A stretch of 64,000 nt of DNA, taken from NCBI RefSeq assembly GCF_036227105.1, contig NZ_CP109434.1, positions 1,616,001 to 1,680,000 of the forward strand, read 5' to 3'. Under the pieces are notes generated by a model. It did not search any database. It saw only the letters and a program-made list of their open reading frames with translations, and was not told where the DNA came from. Within the stretch, counting starts at the first letter, position 1. Every line of letters starts with the position of its first letter. The translations under genes were made by a program, and so were the position numbers. This document shows, piece by piece, positions 16,660 to 25,503 of the stretch. The DNA is from Amycolatopsis sp. NBC_01488. Lineage in GTDB: Bacteria; Actinomycetota; Actinomycetes; Mycobacteriales; Pseudonocardiaceae.

Positions 16660-19600
16660 TCAGTCCGGCTGGATCCACGAGACCTGGATGAGCTGCTTGC
16701 CGGACTTGCGGGTCAGCAGGTTGCCCCGGCCCGGCGGCATCGCGCTCGGCTTGATGTTGCCGACCAGCGCGCCTTCGTCCCGCGAGCCGTTCATGACCAT
16801 GCCCGGCGCCGCGATCTCCTTGAGCTTGCCGATGATCGGGTCGTACATCGCCTTGCTCGCGCCACCGGTGCGGCGGACCACGACCAGGTGCAGGCCGACG
16901 TCCTTGGCCTGGGGCAGGAAATCGGAGATCTTCCGCAGCGGGTTGTTCGTCGAGGTGGCCACCAGGTCGTAGTCGTCGACCAGGATGAACAGCTCCGGGC
17001 CCTTCCACCACGACCGCGTCTTCAGCTGCTCCTGCGTGACGTCCGGGCCCGGCAGCCGCCGCGTCATCGAGTTGAACACGTCGCCGACCATGCTCTCCAG
17101 CTGCGCCGCCGACACCGCGTACCCGAGCAGCGAGTCGCCCTGGACGAACCCGAGCATCGTGCGCCGGTAGTCGACCAGCAGGATCAGCGCCTCCTTGGCG
17201 GTGAACCGCTCGGAGATGCCCCGGGCGATCTGCCGCAGCAGGTTCGTCTTCCCCGACTCCCCGTCGGCGAACGCGTAGAAGTGCGGCTCGGCGTTGAAGT
17301 CCAGGTAGATCGGCTGCAGGTCCTCCTCGTTGACCCCGATCGGGATCAGCTTCGAGTCCCGCGCGCTGTCGAGCTTGAGCACCTCGTCGTAGGTGATCAT
17401 GTCCGGCAGCAGCCGGACCTGCGGCGCGACCCGGCCCCGCCACGAACCCTTGATCTTCGCCACCGCGTCGGCCACGCCGGCCGCGATCGTCTCCGGGTCG
17501 CTGGAGCCGTCGATCCGCGGCAGGCCGCCCAGCATGTGCAGCTTCTCCCGGGTCAGGCCCCGGCCCGGGCGCCCGGTCGGGATGTTGACCGCGACGCGGC
17601 GGTCGATGTCCGACTCGGTCGGGTCACCGAGGCGCAGCTCGAACCGGGTGCCGATCATGTCCTTGATGGCCGGGCGGATGTCGGCCCACCGGTTGGCGGC
17701 GATGACCACGTGCACCCCGTAGGACAGACCCTGGGTGGCCAGCCGGGTGATCGTGGTTTCCAGCTCTTCGAAGTCGTCCCGCAGCGCACGCCAGTTGTCC
17801 ACGATCAGGAACGCGTCGCCGAACGGGTCCTGGTCCGCCCGGATCTCCCCGCGGCGCTTGCGGTTGCGGAACTCGGTCATCGAGTCGATGCCCATCGCCC
17901 CGAACCGGCCTTCCCGCTCGGTGAGCAGGGTGGTCAGCTCGGCCACGATCCGCCGCGCCTTGTCCGGCTCGCGCCGCGCCACCGCCACGCCACCGACGTG
18001 CGGCAGGTCGGCCAGGCCGGCCAGGGTGCCACCACCGAGGTCGAGGCAGTAGAACTGCGCCTCTTCCGGGGTGTGGGTCAGCGCCATCGACATGATCAGC
18101 GTCCGCAGCATCGTCGACTTGCCCGACTGCGGACCGCCGACGATCACGCCGTGCCCGGCCGCACCGGAGAAGTCCGCCCACAGCGGGTCGCGCCGCTGCT
18201 CGTACGGCCGGTCGATGATGCCCAGCGGCACCTGCAGCCGCCCGTTGCCGAAGAAGCCGACCGGGGACAGGCCGCGGTCGTCGGTCGGGTTCAGGTTCGG
18301 CAGCAACGTGTCCAGCGAGTTCGGGTCCTTCAGCGGCGGCAGCCACACCTCGTGCGCCGGCGGGCCCTGCCCGATCAGCCGCGAGACGATGACGTCCAGC
18401 TCGGACGGCTCGACCGCCTCCTCCGACTGCGGCGCCGCCGCCACCGGGGCCTCGATCTGCTGCGGCTCCGGCTCCTTGGGCAGCTCGACGAAGTCCGGGA
18501 CGAACAGCTGCGGCCGCTTGTCCGCCCGCACCACCGTCGCCGCCGGGCCCGCCGCCTGGATGCCGGCCGGCCGGTACGGGCCCGAGACGTAGGCCGCCTT
18601 GAACCGCACCAGCGTCGAGGTGTCGAACTTGAGGTAGCCGCCACCGGGCACCGACGGCAGCTCGAACGCGTCCGGCACACCGATCGCCGCGCGGGACTCC
18701 GCCGCGGAGAACGTCTTCAGGCCGATCCGGTACGACAGGTGCGAGTCCAGCCCGCGCAGCTTGCCCTCTTCCAGGCGCTGGGAGGCGAGCAGCATGTGCA
18801 TCTGCAGCGACCGGCCCAGCCGGCCGATCGCGACGAACAGGTCGATGAAGTCCGGCTTCGCCGCCAGCAGCTCGGAAAACTCGTCACAGACGATGAACAG
18901 CGCCGGCAGCGGATCGAGGTCGGCGCCGTTCTCACGCGCTTTCTCGTATTCCCAGACGTTCTTGAAGTTGCCGCCGTTCTTCAGCGCCTCCTGACGCCGG
19001 TTCATCTCCCCGGCCAGCGCGTCCTTCATCCGGTCGACCAGCGTCACCTCGTCCGCGAGGTTGGTGATGACCGCCGACACGTGCGGCGCCTTGTCCAGCC
19101 CCAGGAACGTCGCGCCACCCTTGAAGTCGACCAGCACGAAGTTCAGCGTCGACGACGAATGCGTCGCCAACATCCCCAGCACCAGCGTGCGCAGGAACTC
19201 CGACTTGCCGGAACCGGTCGCGCCGATGCACAACCCGTGCGGACCCATCCCCTCGGCCGCGGCCTCCTTGATGTCCAGCTCCACCGGCTGGCCGTACTCA
19301 CCGACACCGAACGGCACCCGGTAACGGTCGCGGATCGGCCGCGGCCGCCACGCCTGCTGCACGTCGAACGTCATCGGGTCACCCGGGATGCCCAGCAGCT
19401 CCAGCAGCGACGGGTTCGACAGCAGCGGCTCTTCGTCACCGACGTCCTGCCCCGCCGCGCCACCGACCCGGTACGGCGAGATCAGCCGGGCCAGCGACTC
19501 GGTCTCGACCAGGCTCAGCGTGTCCGGCCGGCCGAACCACTCCACACCGCCGGCACTGCGCGCGCCCAGCCTGTCCGCCTCCACGACCAGCCGCAGGCCA

Positions 19601-20670
19601 CGGCGAGCGGCGAGATTGCCGAGAGAGTCCGACAAGTCGACCAGCGTGACCCCGACCAGCCCCTCCTCGAGGACGATCTGCTCCTCGCGGGTGACCTCGG
19701 CGTCGTCGATGATGATCACGACGTGCGGCTGGTCGGGCGCGGGCGTGGCGTTGCGGGAGAACCGCTGGCGGTCACGCAACTCCTCGTCCAGCCAGTCCTC
19801 GATCTGGGCCAGCGAACCGGCCATCATGCGGAGCTGGCCGATGCCGTCCGACAGCGTCGGGTGCTGGGCGTGCGGCAGCCACTTCGCCCACTCCCACTCC
19901 TCCTTCGCCCGGCCCGCGGTCGCGACCGCGACCAGCACGTCGTCGGGGCTGTGGAAGGTGACCATCTGCGCGAGCATCGCGCGGGTCAGGCCGCGGGTCA
20001 GCGCCCGGTCGCCCTGCATGCTCACCGCCGCGAACCCGCGCAGAGTGATCTGGGTGGGCAGGTCCGGCACGATCGAGTGCGCGCGCACGAACCGGCGCAG
20101 CGCGAGGGTGGCGATCGGCTCCAGCTCGTCGACCGGCCCGGTCTGCGGCGGGACCAGCCGCGTCGCGAGGCGGTGCGAGCTGCGCCCGACGCGCAGGTGC
20201 AGGAAGTCCTGGTCGTTCTGGCGGCGTTCCCACATGCGGCGGCTGGCGGCCAGCGACCACAGGGACTGCGGGTCGGGGTGCACCCACTCGAGCGCGGCGC
20301 GCTGGTCGACCATCGCCTCGCGGGCGCGGTCGCGCATCTGGCCCAGGTAACGCAGGTAGTCCTTGCGGTCCTCGTCCATCTCGGCGCGCTTGGCGCCGCC
20401 GCCCTTGCCGCCACCGCCGGCCATCATCCCGAGCGTCCCGACGACCATCATGCCGCCCATGGCCATCATCATCGGGTTCCGGTTGCTGGCCTGGAACATG
20501 AAGACCATCATCCCGAGCGACGCGACGATCATGACGACCGGAAGCGCCTTCATGACGATGTTCCCGGGGATGACGCGCGGCACCTCGGGCGGCGGCTCGA
20601 GGTGCACCTCACCACCCGGCGGGCGCGGTGCCGCCAGCCGCGGCGACTTCTTGAACTGCAGCGTGCTCAT
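16660..20670 (-). CDS. eccC: ESX secretion ATPase EccC (EccCa-EccCb fused)
   Basis: 1336 residues, the FtsK/SpoIIIE-type motor that recognises Esx substrates. N-terminal membrane part at about 40-90 (two helices, the second Met/Gly-rich). Three ATPase domains follow with Walker A motifs GATGSGKS (about 482), GGPQSGKS (about 850) and DGESGKT (about 1138), so all three are retained. Fused EccCab is the usual form in ESX-4 and in non-mycobacterial actinobacteria. The ATG at 20670 is preceded by gagggg at a 7-base spacing; five earlier codons in frame also open with ATG but lack it. Divergent from eccD across a 275-base promoter region. Confidence 0.96.
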   Translation of the reverse strand: MSTLQFKKSPRLAAPRPPGGEVHLEPPPEVPRVIPGNIVMKALPVVMIVASLGMMVFMFQASNRNPMMMAMGGMMVVGTLGMMAGGGGKGGGAKRAEMDEDRKDYLRYLGQMRDRAREAMVDQRAALEWVHPDPQSLWSLAASRRMWERRQNDQDFLHLRVGRSSHRLATRLVPPQTGPVDELEPIATLALRRFVRAHSIVPDLPTQITLRGFAAVSMQGDRALTRGLTRAMLAQMVTFHSPDDVLVAVATAGRAKEEWEWAKWLPHAQHPTLSDGIGQLRMMAGSLAQIEDWLDEELRDRQRFSRNATPAPDQPHVVIIIDDAEVTREEQIVLEEGLVGVTLVDLSDSLGNLAARRGLRLVVEADRLGARSAGGVEWFGRPDTLSLVETESLARLISPYRVGGAAGQDVGDEEPLLSNPSLLELLGIPGDPMTFDVQQAWRPRPIRDRYRVPFGVGEYGQPVELDIKEAAAEGMGPHGLCIGATGSGKSEFLRTLVLGMLATHSSSTLNFVLVDFKGGATFLGLDKAPHVSAVITNLADEVTLVDRMKDALAGEMNRRQEALKNGGNFKNVWEYEKARENGADLDPLPALFIVCDEFSELLAAKPDFIDLFVAIGRLGRSLQMHMLLASQRLEEGKLRGLDSHLSYRIGLKTFSAAESRAAIGVPDAFELPSVPGGGYLKFDTSTLVRFKAAYVSGPYRPAGIQAAGPAATVVRADKRPQLFVPDFVELPKEPEPQQIEAPVAAAPQSEEAVEPSELDVIVSRLIGQGPPAHEVWLPPLKDPNSLDTLLPNLNPTDDRGLSPVGFFGNGRLQVPLGIIDRPYEQRRDPLWADFSGAAGHGVIVGGPQSGKSTMLRTLIMSMALTHTPEEAQFYCLDLGGGTLAGLADLPHVGGVAVARREPDKARRIVAELTTLLTEREGRFGAMGIDSMTEFRNRKRRGEIRADQDPFGDAFLIVDNWRALRDDFEELETTITRLATQGLSYGVHVVIAANRWADIRPAIKDMIGTRFELRLGDPTESDIDRRVAVNIPTGRPGRGLTREKLHMLGGLPRIDGSSDPETIAAGVADAVAKIKGSWRGRVAPQVRLLPDMITYDEVLKLDSARDSKLIPIGVNEEDLQPIYLDFNAEPHFYAFADGESGKTNLLRQIARGISERFTAKEALILLVDYRRTMLGFVQGDSLLGYAVSAAQLESMVGDVFNSMTRRLPGPDVTQEQLKTRSWWKGPELFILVDDYDLVATSTNNPLRKISDFLPQAKDVGLHLVVVRRTGGASKAMYDPIIGKLKEIAAPGMVMNGSRDEGALVGNIKPSAMPPGRGNLLTRKSGKQLIQVSWIQPD

Positions 20671-20945
20671 CGAAGGACCCCTCATTCAAACTCGACGATG
20701 GCGGCCACCGCAAGGTGTGCGAACAACCTATCGAACGCCCTGGCGGAATTCCGGCGGATGCCGGAAGACCCCGTGAGCGCTGCCCCACCCTCGCCCGGCG
20801 AGTGTACGGCCCACCACCGACAGTAATCTCACCTTCCGGCCGCCGACCTGCGGATGACGGTGAATTTCGGACGTTCGATGATGTCGGCACCGGGGTTCGG
20901 TATAAGTTCCCCCGGGAGCAGTCTCGACCGAGCGGGGGCAGTGCA
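20671..20945. other. Divergent eccC/eccD promoter region
   Basis: 275 bases between the divergently read eccC and eccD. The segment cggtataagttcccc (about 20899-20913) is the least GC-rich and could hold a -10 for eccD. No gene is visible. Confidence 0.5.
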
Positions 20946-22340
20946 GTGGCTACGGGCACGACAGTTTTCAGCAGGGTGACGGTCGTCGCGCCCTCGACGC
21001 GGATCGACGTGGCCCTGCCCGCCGACGTCGCGGTCGCCGATCTGCTGCCGATGCTGCTGGACATGGCCAAGGAGTCGTCGCCGGACGGCGGGGCCCGGCA
21101 CGGCGGCTGGGCGCTCGCGAAGCTCGGGGACGCCCCGCTCGACCCCAGCCGCACGCTCGCCTCGCTCGGCGTCGTCGACGGTGAGCTCCTGCAGCTGCGC
21201 AAGCGCAACGAGAACCCGCCACCGCCGCTGTACGACGACGTCGTCGACGCCATCGCCGAGTCCTCCCCCGACAGCTTCCGCCCCTGGACCAAGGAAACGG
21301 CGAACCGCTTCGGGCACGTCGCGGGCGGACTGGCGCTGGTCGCCGCTGCGATCGCGCTGTTCATGAGCGGTTCGCTCTACGGCGGCAACGCGCTCGGCGC
21401 GGCCATCGCCGGCGGCATCGGCGCGATCGCGTGCGTCGCGGTCGGCGCCACGCTCGCCAAGGCCTACCAGGCGGAGGCGACCGGCGTCCTGATCGCGGCG
21501 GCCGGCGGCCTGCCGCTCGCGTTCGTCAGCGGCTTCTACATCGTGCCCGGCCTGTCGATGCGGGCGAACCTGCTGCTCGGCGCGGTCCTCGTGATCATCG
21601 TCGCGTCCGTCTGCATCATGGTCATCGGCGCGGGCATCACGACGTTCATCGCCGCGGCCACCGCGGGCACCTTCGGCGCGCTGGCCTTCCTGTTCGGCAC
21701 GCTCGTCGCGCACCCGGCGGCCGGGATCGCGGCCGGCACCGTCGCGATCGCCCTCGCCTGCATCTCGATCCTGCCGCGCGCCACGATCTGGCTCGCGAAG
21801 CTGCCGCTGCCGCACGTCCCGAGCAACGCCGAAGAGCTGAAGGAAGACTCCGGCTTCCCCGACTACCGGGCCATCGAGCGCCGCACCGCGGTCGCGCACA
21901 ACTACATGACCGGCCTGATGATCGGCTGCGGCGCCACGGTCGCGGTGTCCGCCGTCATCGCCGCAACCGCGCCCGGCGCGTTCGGGATCATCCTGGGCGT
22001 CGTCGCGAGCCTCGTCCTCCTGCTCCGCGCCCGCGCGTACGCGAACGGCAGCCAGGCGATTGCCCTGCTCACCACGGGCCTGGTCTCGGCGACCGGCATC
22101 GCGGCGGGCTGGCTGATCTCGGCGAGCGCGCAGAACCGCCTGCTCTACGTCTTCGGCGCGCTGGTCCTGCTGGCCGCCGGCGCGCTCGTGGTCGGCGTGA
22201 TCTTCCCGAACCAGCGCTTCTCGCCGCCGCTGCGGCGCACGGTGGAGATCATCGAGGCGATCTGCATCGCCTCCGTGCTCCCGCTCGCCCTCGGGGTGAT
22301 GGACCTGTACACCACCTTGCGGCACCTGAACTTCAAGTGA
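20946..22340 (+). CDS. eccD: ESX channel membrane protein EccD
   Basis: 464 residues. The first ~85 residues are the ubiquitin-like (YukD) domain (TTVFSRVTVVAPSTRIDVAL ... GELLQLRKRNE), which sits in the cytosol near EccC. Residues about 115-460 form some eleven hydrophobic helices, the dimeric channel-forming part. The GTG at 20946 lies behind a G-rich site (agcgggggc) and starts the domain at its usual place. The downstream mycosin gene begins 20 bases after the stop, so eccD-mycP form an operon. Confidence 0.95.
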   Translation: MATGTTVFSRVTVVAPSTRIDVALPADVAVADLLPMLLDMAKESSPDGGARHGGWALAKLGDAPLDPSRTLASLGVVDGELLQLRKRNENPPPPLYDDVVDAIAESSPDSFRPWTKETANRFGHVAGGLALVAAAIALFMSGSLYGGNALGAAIAGGIGAIACVAVGATLAKAYQAEATGVLIAAAGGLPLAFVSGFYIVPGLSMRANLLLGAVLVIIVASVCIMVIGAGITTFIAAATAGTFGALAFLFGTLVAHPAAGIAAGTVAIALACISILPRATIWLAKLPLPHVPSNAEELKEDSGFPDYRAIERRTAVAHNYMTGLMIGCGATVAVSAVIAATAPGAFGIILGVVASLVLLLRARAYANGSQAIALLTTGLVSATGIAAGWLISASAQNRLLYVFGALVLLAAGALVVGVIFPNQRFSPPLRRTVEIIEAICIASVLPLALGVMDLYTTLRHLNFK

Positions 22341-22360
22341 CCGGATCGGGTGAATCTCGG

Positions 22361-23989
22361 ATGGCAGTAGGACGGCGTTTCGGTCCCGCCCGCCGGACCA
22401 CGACCGCGGTACTGGCCGGCACGATCGGCCTACTGGCCCCGCTGGCCGTCGCCCTGCCGAGCTGGGCGCAGCAGGCCCCGGCCGACGGCTACTACGCGAC
22501 CCCGCCGCCGGTGGACATGGGCAAGCTGATCGCGGACTCCGGCCAGCCGGACAAGAAGTACAAGCCGAGCAAGGCGTGCGTCCAGCGCAGCACCCTCGGC
22601 CAGAACATCGTCCTGAAGACCCGGCCGTGGGGCCAGGACTACCTGCAGATCGACAAGGCACAGGAAATCGTCAAGGCGGCCACGGGCAGCGTCGGCGGCG
22701 GCGTCAAGGTGGCCGTGGTCGACACCGGCGTGACGCGCCACCCGTGGCTGCACAACCTCCAGAGCGGCGGCGAATACGTCGCCACGCCGTCGAAGGGCCA
22801 GCCGGGCGGTCTCGAAGACTGCGACGGTCACGGCACCGAGGTCGCCGGGATCATCGCGGCGAAGCCGGACGACCCGGAGGTCGGGTTCGTCGGCGTCGCC
22901 CCGGACGCGACGATCGTGTCCTACCGCCAGCTGAGCGAGAACTACGAGCCCGACACCTCGACGTCGACACCGCCGGCGAGCAACACCGGCGGCGGCACGC
23001 CGTCGAGCAACACCCCGCCGTCGGGATCGGGGTCCTCGTTGCCGCCGACCTCCGGCGGTGGCGGTGGCGCCGGCTCCGGTGACGACGACCAGACGTCGCC
23101 CGGGCAGTCGAACGGCGGCCGCCAGCTGGAGAAGGCCGGAACGGCGGGCACGCTGAAGACGCTGGCCGAGATCATCCGCGGCATCGCCGACCGCAAGGAC
23201 GCCGACGTCATCAACATGTCGGTCGACAACTGCCGGACGGCGAACGGCAGCATCACCGAAGGCGAGCAGCAGGTCCAAGCGGCCGTGCACTACGCGGCGG
23301 CCGCGGGCATCGTGATCGTCGCCGCCGCGGGCAACGCGACGGACACCTGCCCGCAGAACGACCAGCCGGACGCGCGGAAGCCGAAGACGATCGTGACGCC
23401 GCCGTGGTTCGCCGACGACGTGCTGTCGGTCGGGGCGATCGACCAGACCGGCAGCGTGGCGCAGTTCAGCGTGCACGGCCCGTGGGTCGGCGTCGCGGCA
23501 CCGGGGACGCAGATCATCTCGCTCGACCCGGCGGAAGGCTCCACCGGCCTGGCGAACCTGACGTTCGAAAGCGGCGACAAGGCCAGCGAAATCCAGGGAA
23601 CGAGCTTCGCCGCGCCTTACGTGGCCGGCCTCGCGGCCCTGGTCAAGGCCAAGTACAAGAACCTCGACGCCAAGGGCATCATCAACCGCATCAAGGAAAC
23701 CGCCCAGCACCCGGCGGCTCCGGGCGGCCGCGACAACTTCGTCGGCTACGGCGTGATCGACCCGGTGGCCGCGCTGACGCAGAGCCTGCCGTCGGAAATC
23801 GGGAACCAGGCACCGATCCCGGCCCCGCAGCTGGCTCAGCTCCCGCCGTCGAACGACCGCAGCTCGACCCCGATGATCGTGGCGCTGGCCGGCACCGGTG
23901 GCGGCTTGGTGGCGCTGCTGATCACGCTGTTCGTGATGCGCACGATCCGCCGCAACCGGCCGGCCGAAACCGGCGACGCGCGCCGCTGA
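22361..23989 (+). CDS. mycP: Mycosin, membrane-anchored subtilisin-like protease
   Basis: 542 residues. Sec signal peptide at 1-36 (ending PSWAQQ), catalytic Asp121 (VVDTG), His157 (DGHGTE), oxyanion Asn325 (AAAGNA) and Ser415 (GTSFAAP), so the triad is intact. A 60-residue Pro/Ser/Gly/Thr loop (195-255) is inserted between the His and the rest of the core, the place where mycosins carry their long loop. The C-terminal transmembrane helix is 503-526 with a short basic tail inside. Mycosin is needed to stabilise the ESX membrane complex. Follows eccD after 20 bases. Confidence 0.95.
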   Translation: MAVGRRFGPARRTTTAVLAGTIGLLAPLAVALPSWAQQAPADGYYATPPPVDMGKLIADSGQPDKKYKPSKACVQRSTLGQNIVLKTRPWGQDYLQIDKAQEIVKAATGSVGGGVKVAVVDTGVTRHPWLHNLQSGGEYVATPSKGQPGGLEDCDGHGTEVAGIIAAKPDDPEVGFVGVAPDATIVSYRQLSENYEPDTSTSTPPASNTGGGTPSSNTPPSGSGSSLPPTSGGGGGAGSGDDDQTSPGQSNGGRQLEKAGTAGTLKTLAEIIRGIADRKDADVINMSVDNCRTANGSITEGEQQVQAAVHYAAAAGIVIVAAAGNATDTCPQNDQPDARKPKTIVTPPWFADDVLSVGAIDQTGSVAQFSVHGPWVGVAAPGTQIISLDPAEGSTGLANLTFESGDKASEIQGTSFAAPYVAGLAALVKAKYKNLDAKGIINRIKETAQHPAAPGGRDNFVGYGVIDPVAALTQSLPSEIGNQAPIPAPQLAQLPPSNDRSSTPMIVALAGTGGGLVALLITLFVMRTIRRNRPAETGDARR

Positions 23990-23995
23990 CGGAAG

Positions 23996-24022
23996 CCCGG
24001 CCCGCGGTCGCCGCGGGCCGGG
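23996..24022. terminator. Bidirectional hairpin between mycP and the large WxG gene
   Basis: A perfect 12-bp stem (cccggcccgcgg / ccgcgggccggg) with a 3-base loop, placed 7 bases after the mycP stop and immediately next to the stop of the convergent gene. No T-tract. Confidence 0.7.
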
Positions 24023-25123
24023 TCACTTCGCCGGGGGCTTCTTCGGCTTCGGCGCGTTCTCGTCTTCGCCGATCACCGGCGGCGCCACCAAACCCGGCTC
24101 CCCCAGCAGCTCCGCCGACGTCACGATCGGCCGGTTCTTCGACGGGCGGCGGCCGCCACCACCGCCGCCGCCGAACGCGCCGAAGCCCATCATCGGCATC
24201 ATCGGGACCCCGCCCGACGTGCTGTGGTCGTCCTGCGCGGGCGCCGCCTGCTGCGGCACCGCGTCGGCGGGCGGTGCGGCGTCCGGCGTGTCCGCGCCGG
24301 TGTGCTTCGGCTCCGCCGGGTCGCCGCTCGCGGACGACGGCGTCATCACCTCGCCGGAACCGGCCGACGCCGCGGCCGTGCCTTCGCCGTCCGCGGCGGG
24401 GGCGCCGGATTCCCTTTCGTGCAGCCGGAACCGGTCCTCGGGGTACCGGTGCGCGATCTCGATGCTGCGGGTGGTCGCGTCGGGGTCGTCGACGCCGTCG
24501 CACAGCCGGTCGAACGCCTCGAGGACGTCCCGCGCGGTCTCGTACAGCGCCTTCGCCGAATCCTGCGTCTCCCGCAGCTGCGTACGCGCCCGCTTGGTGC
24601 CGCCGCTCGGCAGCGTCATCGTCTCGGAGATCAGGTCCGCCGCGTCGACGAGCACCTCGGCGAGGTCGACGACGACGTGGCGCAGGGTGGTCACCAGCTC
24701 GTCGAGCGCGCCGGCGAGGACGGTCAACGCCTCCTGGAGGTCACCGCCCGCCGCACCGATTTCCCGCATGTACGCGACGAACGCGTCGGCGTCACGGCCT
24801 TCCCAGCCGCCGTCGAGCTTGCCGAGGCCGTCGTCGAGCCGCGCGGACACCTCGGCCGCCGCGGTGGCGGCCTGGCGCAGCCGCCCGGCTTCGGCGCCGA
24901 GGTCGCCCCAGCGGCCGATCAGCGGGCGGAAGTACGTCTCGACGGGGTCGATCAGCCCGAGCTGGTACGCGACGTCGGTCAGGTACGCCAGGTACGGCTC
25001 GGCCGTGGCGGCGATCTGGTCGCCTTCCGCGTCCGGGGCGAAGGCGACCGCGGGCGCCGGGGCGGCCTGCTTGGCCAGCGGGTGCGGGATGGAGTCCGTG
25101 GCCTCCGGTTCGGCGAACATCAT
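24023..25123 (-). CDS. Large WxG-type ESX-associated protein
   Basis: 366 residues, no signal peptide. A long helical region (35-210) has a WEG turn at 107-109 as in WXG100 domains. Residues 240-305 are a Pro/Ala/Asp-rich linker. MPMMGFGAFGGGGGGG (309-324) precedes a conserved-looking end (RPIVTSAELLGEPGL). The Met/Gly stretch followed by a short charged tail is also found in the 842-residue protein at 2.9-5.4 kb. The start overlaps the stop of the EspC-like gene (ATGATG around TGA), so the two are co-translated. It probably plays the PPE-like partner role for the small EspC-like protein; the activity is unknown. Confidence 0.82.
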   Translation of the reverse strand: MMFAEPEATDSIPHPLAKQAAPAPAVAFAPDAEGDQIAATAEPYLAYLTDVAYQLGLIDPVETYFRPLIGRWGDLGAEAGRLRQAATAAAEVSARLDDGLGKLDGGWEGRDADAFVAYMREIGAAGGDLQEALTVLAGALDELVTTLRHVVVDLAEVLVDAADLISETMTLPSGGTKRARTQLRETQDSAKALYETARDVLEAFDRLCDGVDDPDATTRSIEIAHRYPEDRFRLHERESGAPAADGEGTAAASAGSGEVMTPSSASGDPAEPKHTGADTPDAAPPADAVPQQAAPAQDDHSTSGGVPMMPMMGFGAFGGGGGGGRRPSKNRPIVTSAELLGEPGLVAPPVIGEDENAPKPKKPPAK

Positions 25124-25437
25124 TCGCTCCGCCCGGCGCGCGTGATCAGCTCCGCGGCTTCCGCGTCCTGCCCGCTGTGGCGGACCGTGACGTGCCGCAG
25201 TGCCTCCGCCGCCGACTTCAGCGCCTCGGCGCCGTCGACCAGCTGCCGCCGCAGCGCGCCGGCCGCGCGGCCGTACGACTCACCGAGCCCGATCTGCGCC
25301 CCCAGCGGGCCGTACGACTCACCGGAGACGCCCTCGCCGCCCACGTCGGCCGCCGCCGCGTGCAGGTCGTCAGCGGCCTCCTCGGCGGTCCGGGCGTACT
25401 CGCCGACGACCACGCCGTCCATCCTCAAGCCGGCCAT
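25120..25437 (-). CDS. EspC-like ESX secretion target
   Basis: 105 residues, all helical, with a Gly/Ser-rich middle (VGGEGVSGESYGPLGAQIG) and no signal peptide. This fits the EspC-type family of small ESX proteins. Overlaps the 366-residue WxG gene and follows eccB on the same strand after 66 bases, so it likely belongs to an eccB-led operon. A similar small/large pair lies at 2.9-5.8 kb. Confidence 0.8.
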   Translation of the reverse strand: MAGLRMDGVVVGEYARTAEEAADDLHAAAADVGGEGVSGESYGPLGAQIGLGESYGRAAGALRRQLVDGAEALKSAAEALRHVTVRHSGQDAEAAELITRAGRSE

Positions 25438-25503
25438 GGCACCTCTCCGCTCACCGGAAGATCCTTCGAGCGTGGGACGTCCGCCGCCGCCCGACGGTTC
25501 CGC

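Noticed and set aside
16174..20826. A 1550-codon plus-strand open frame opposite eccC
   Set aside because: It is antisense to the conserved EccC frame and its sequence is Arg/His/Val-rich low-complexity, the usual shadow of a GC-rich gene. No family motif.
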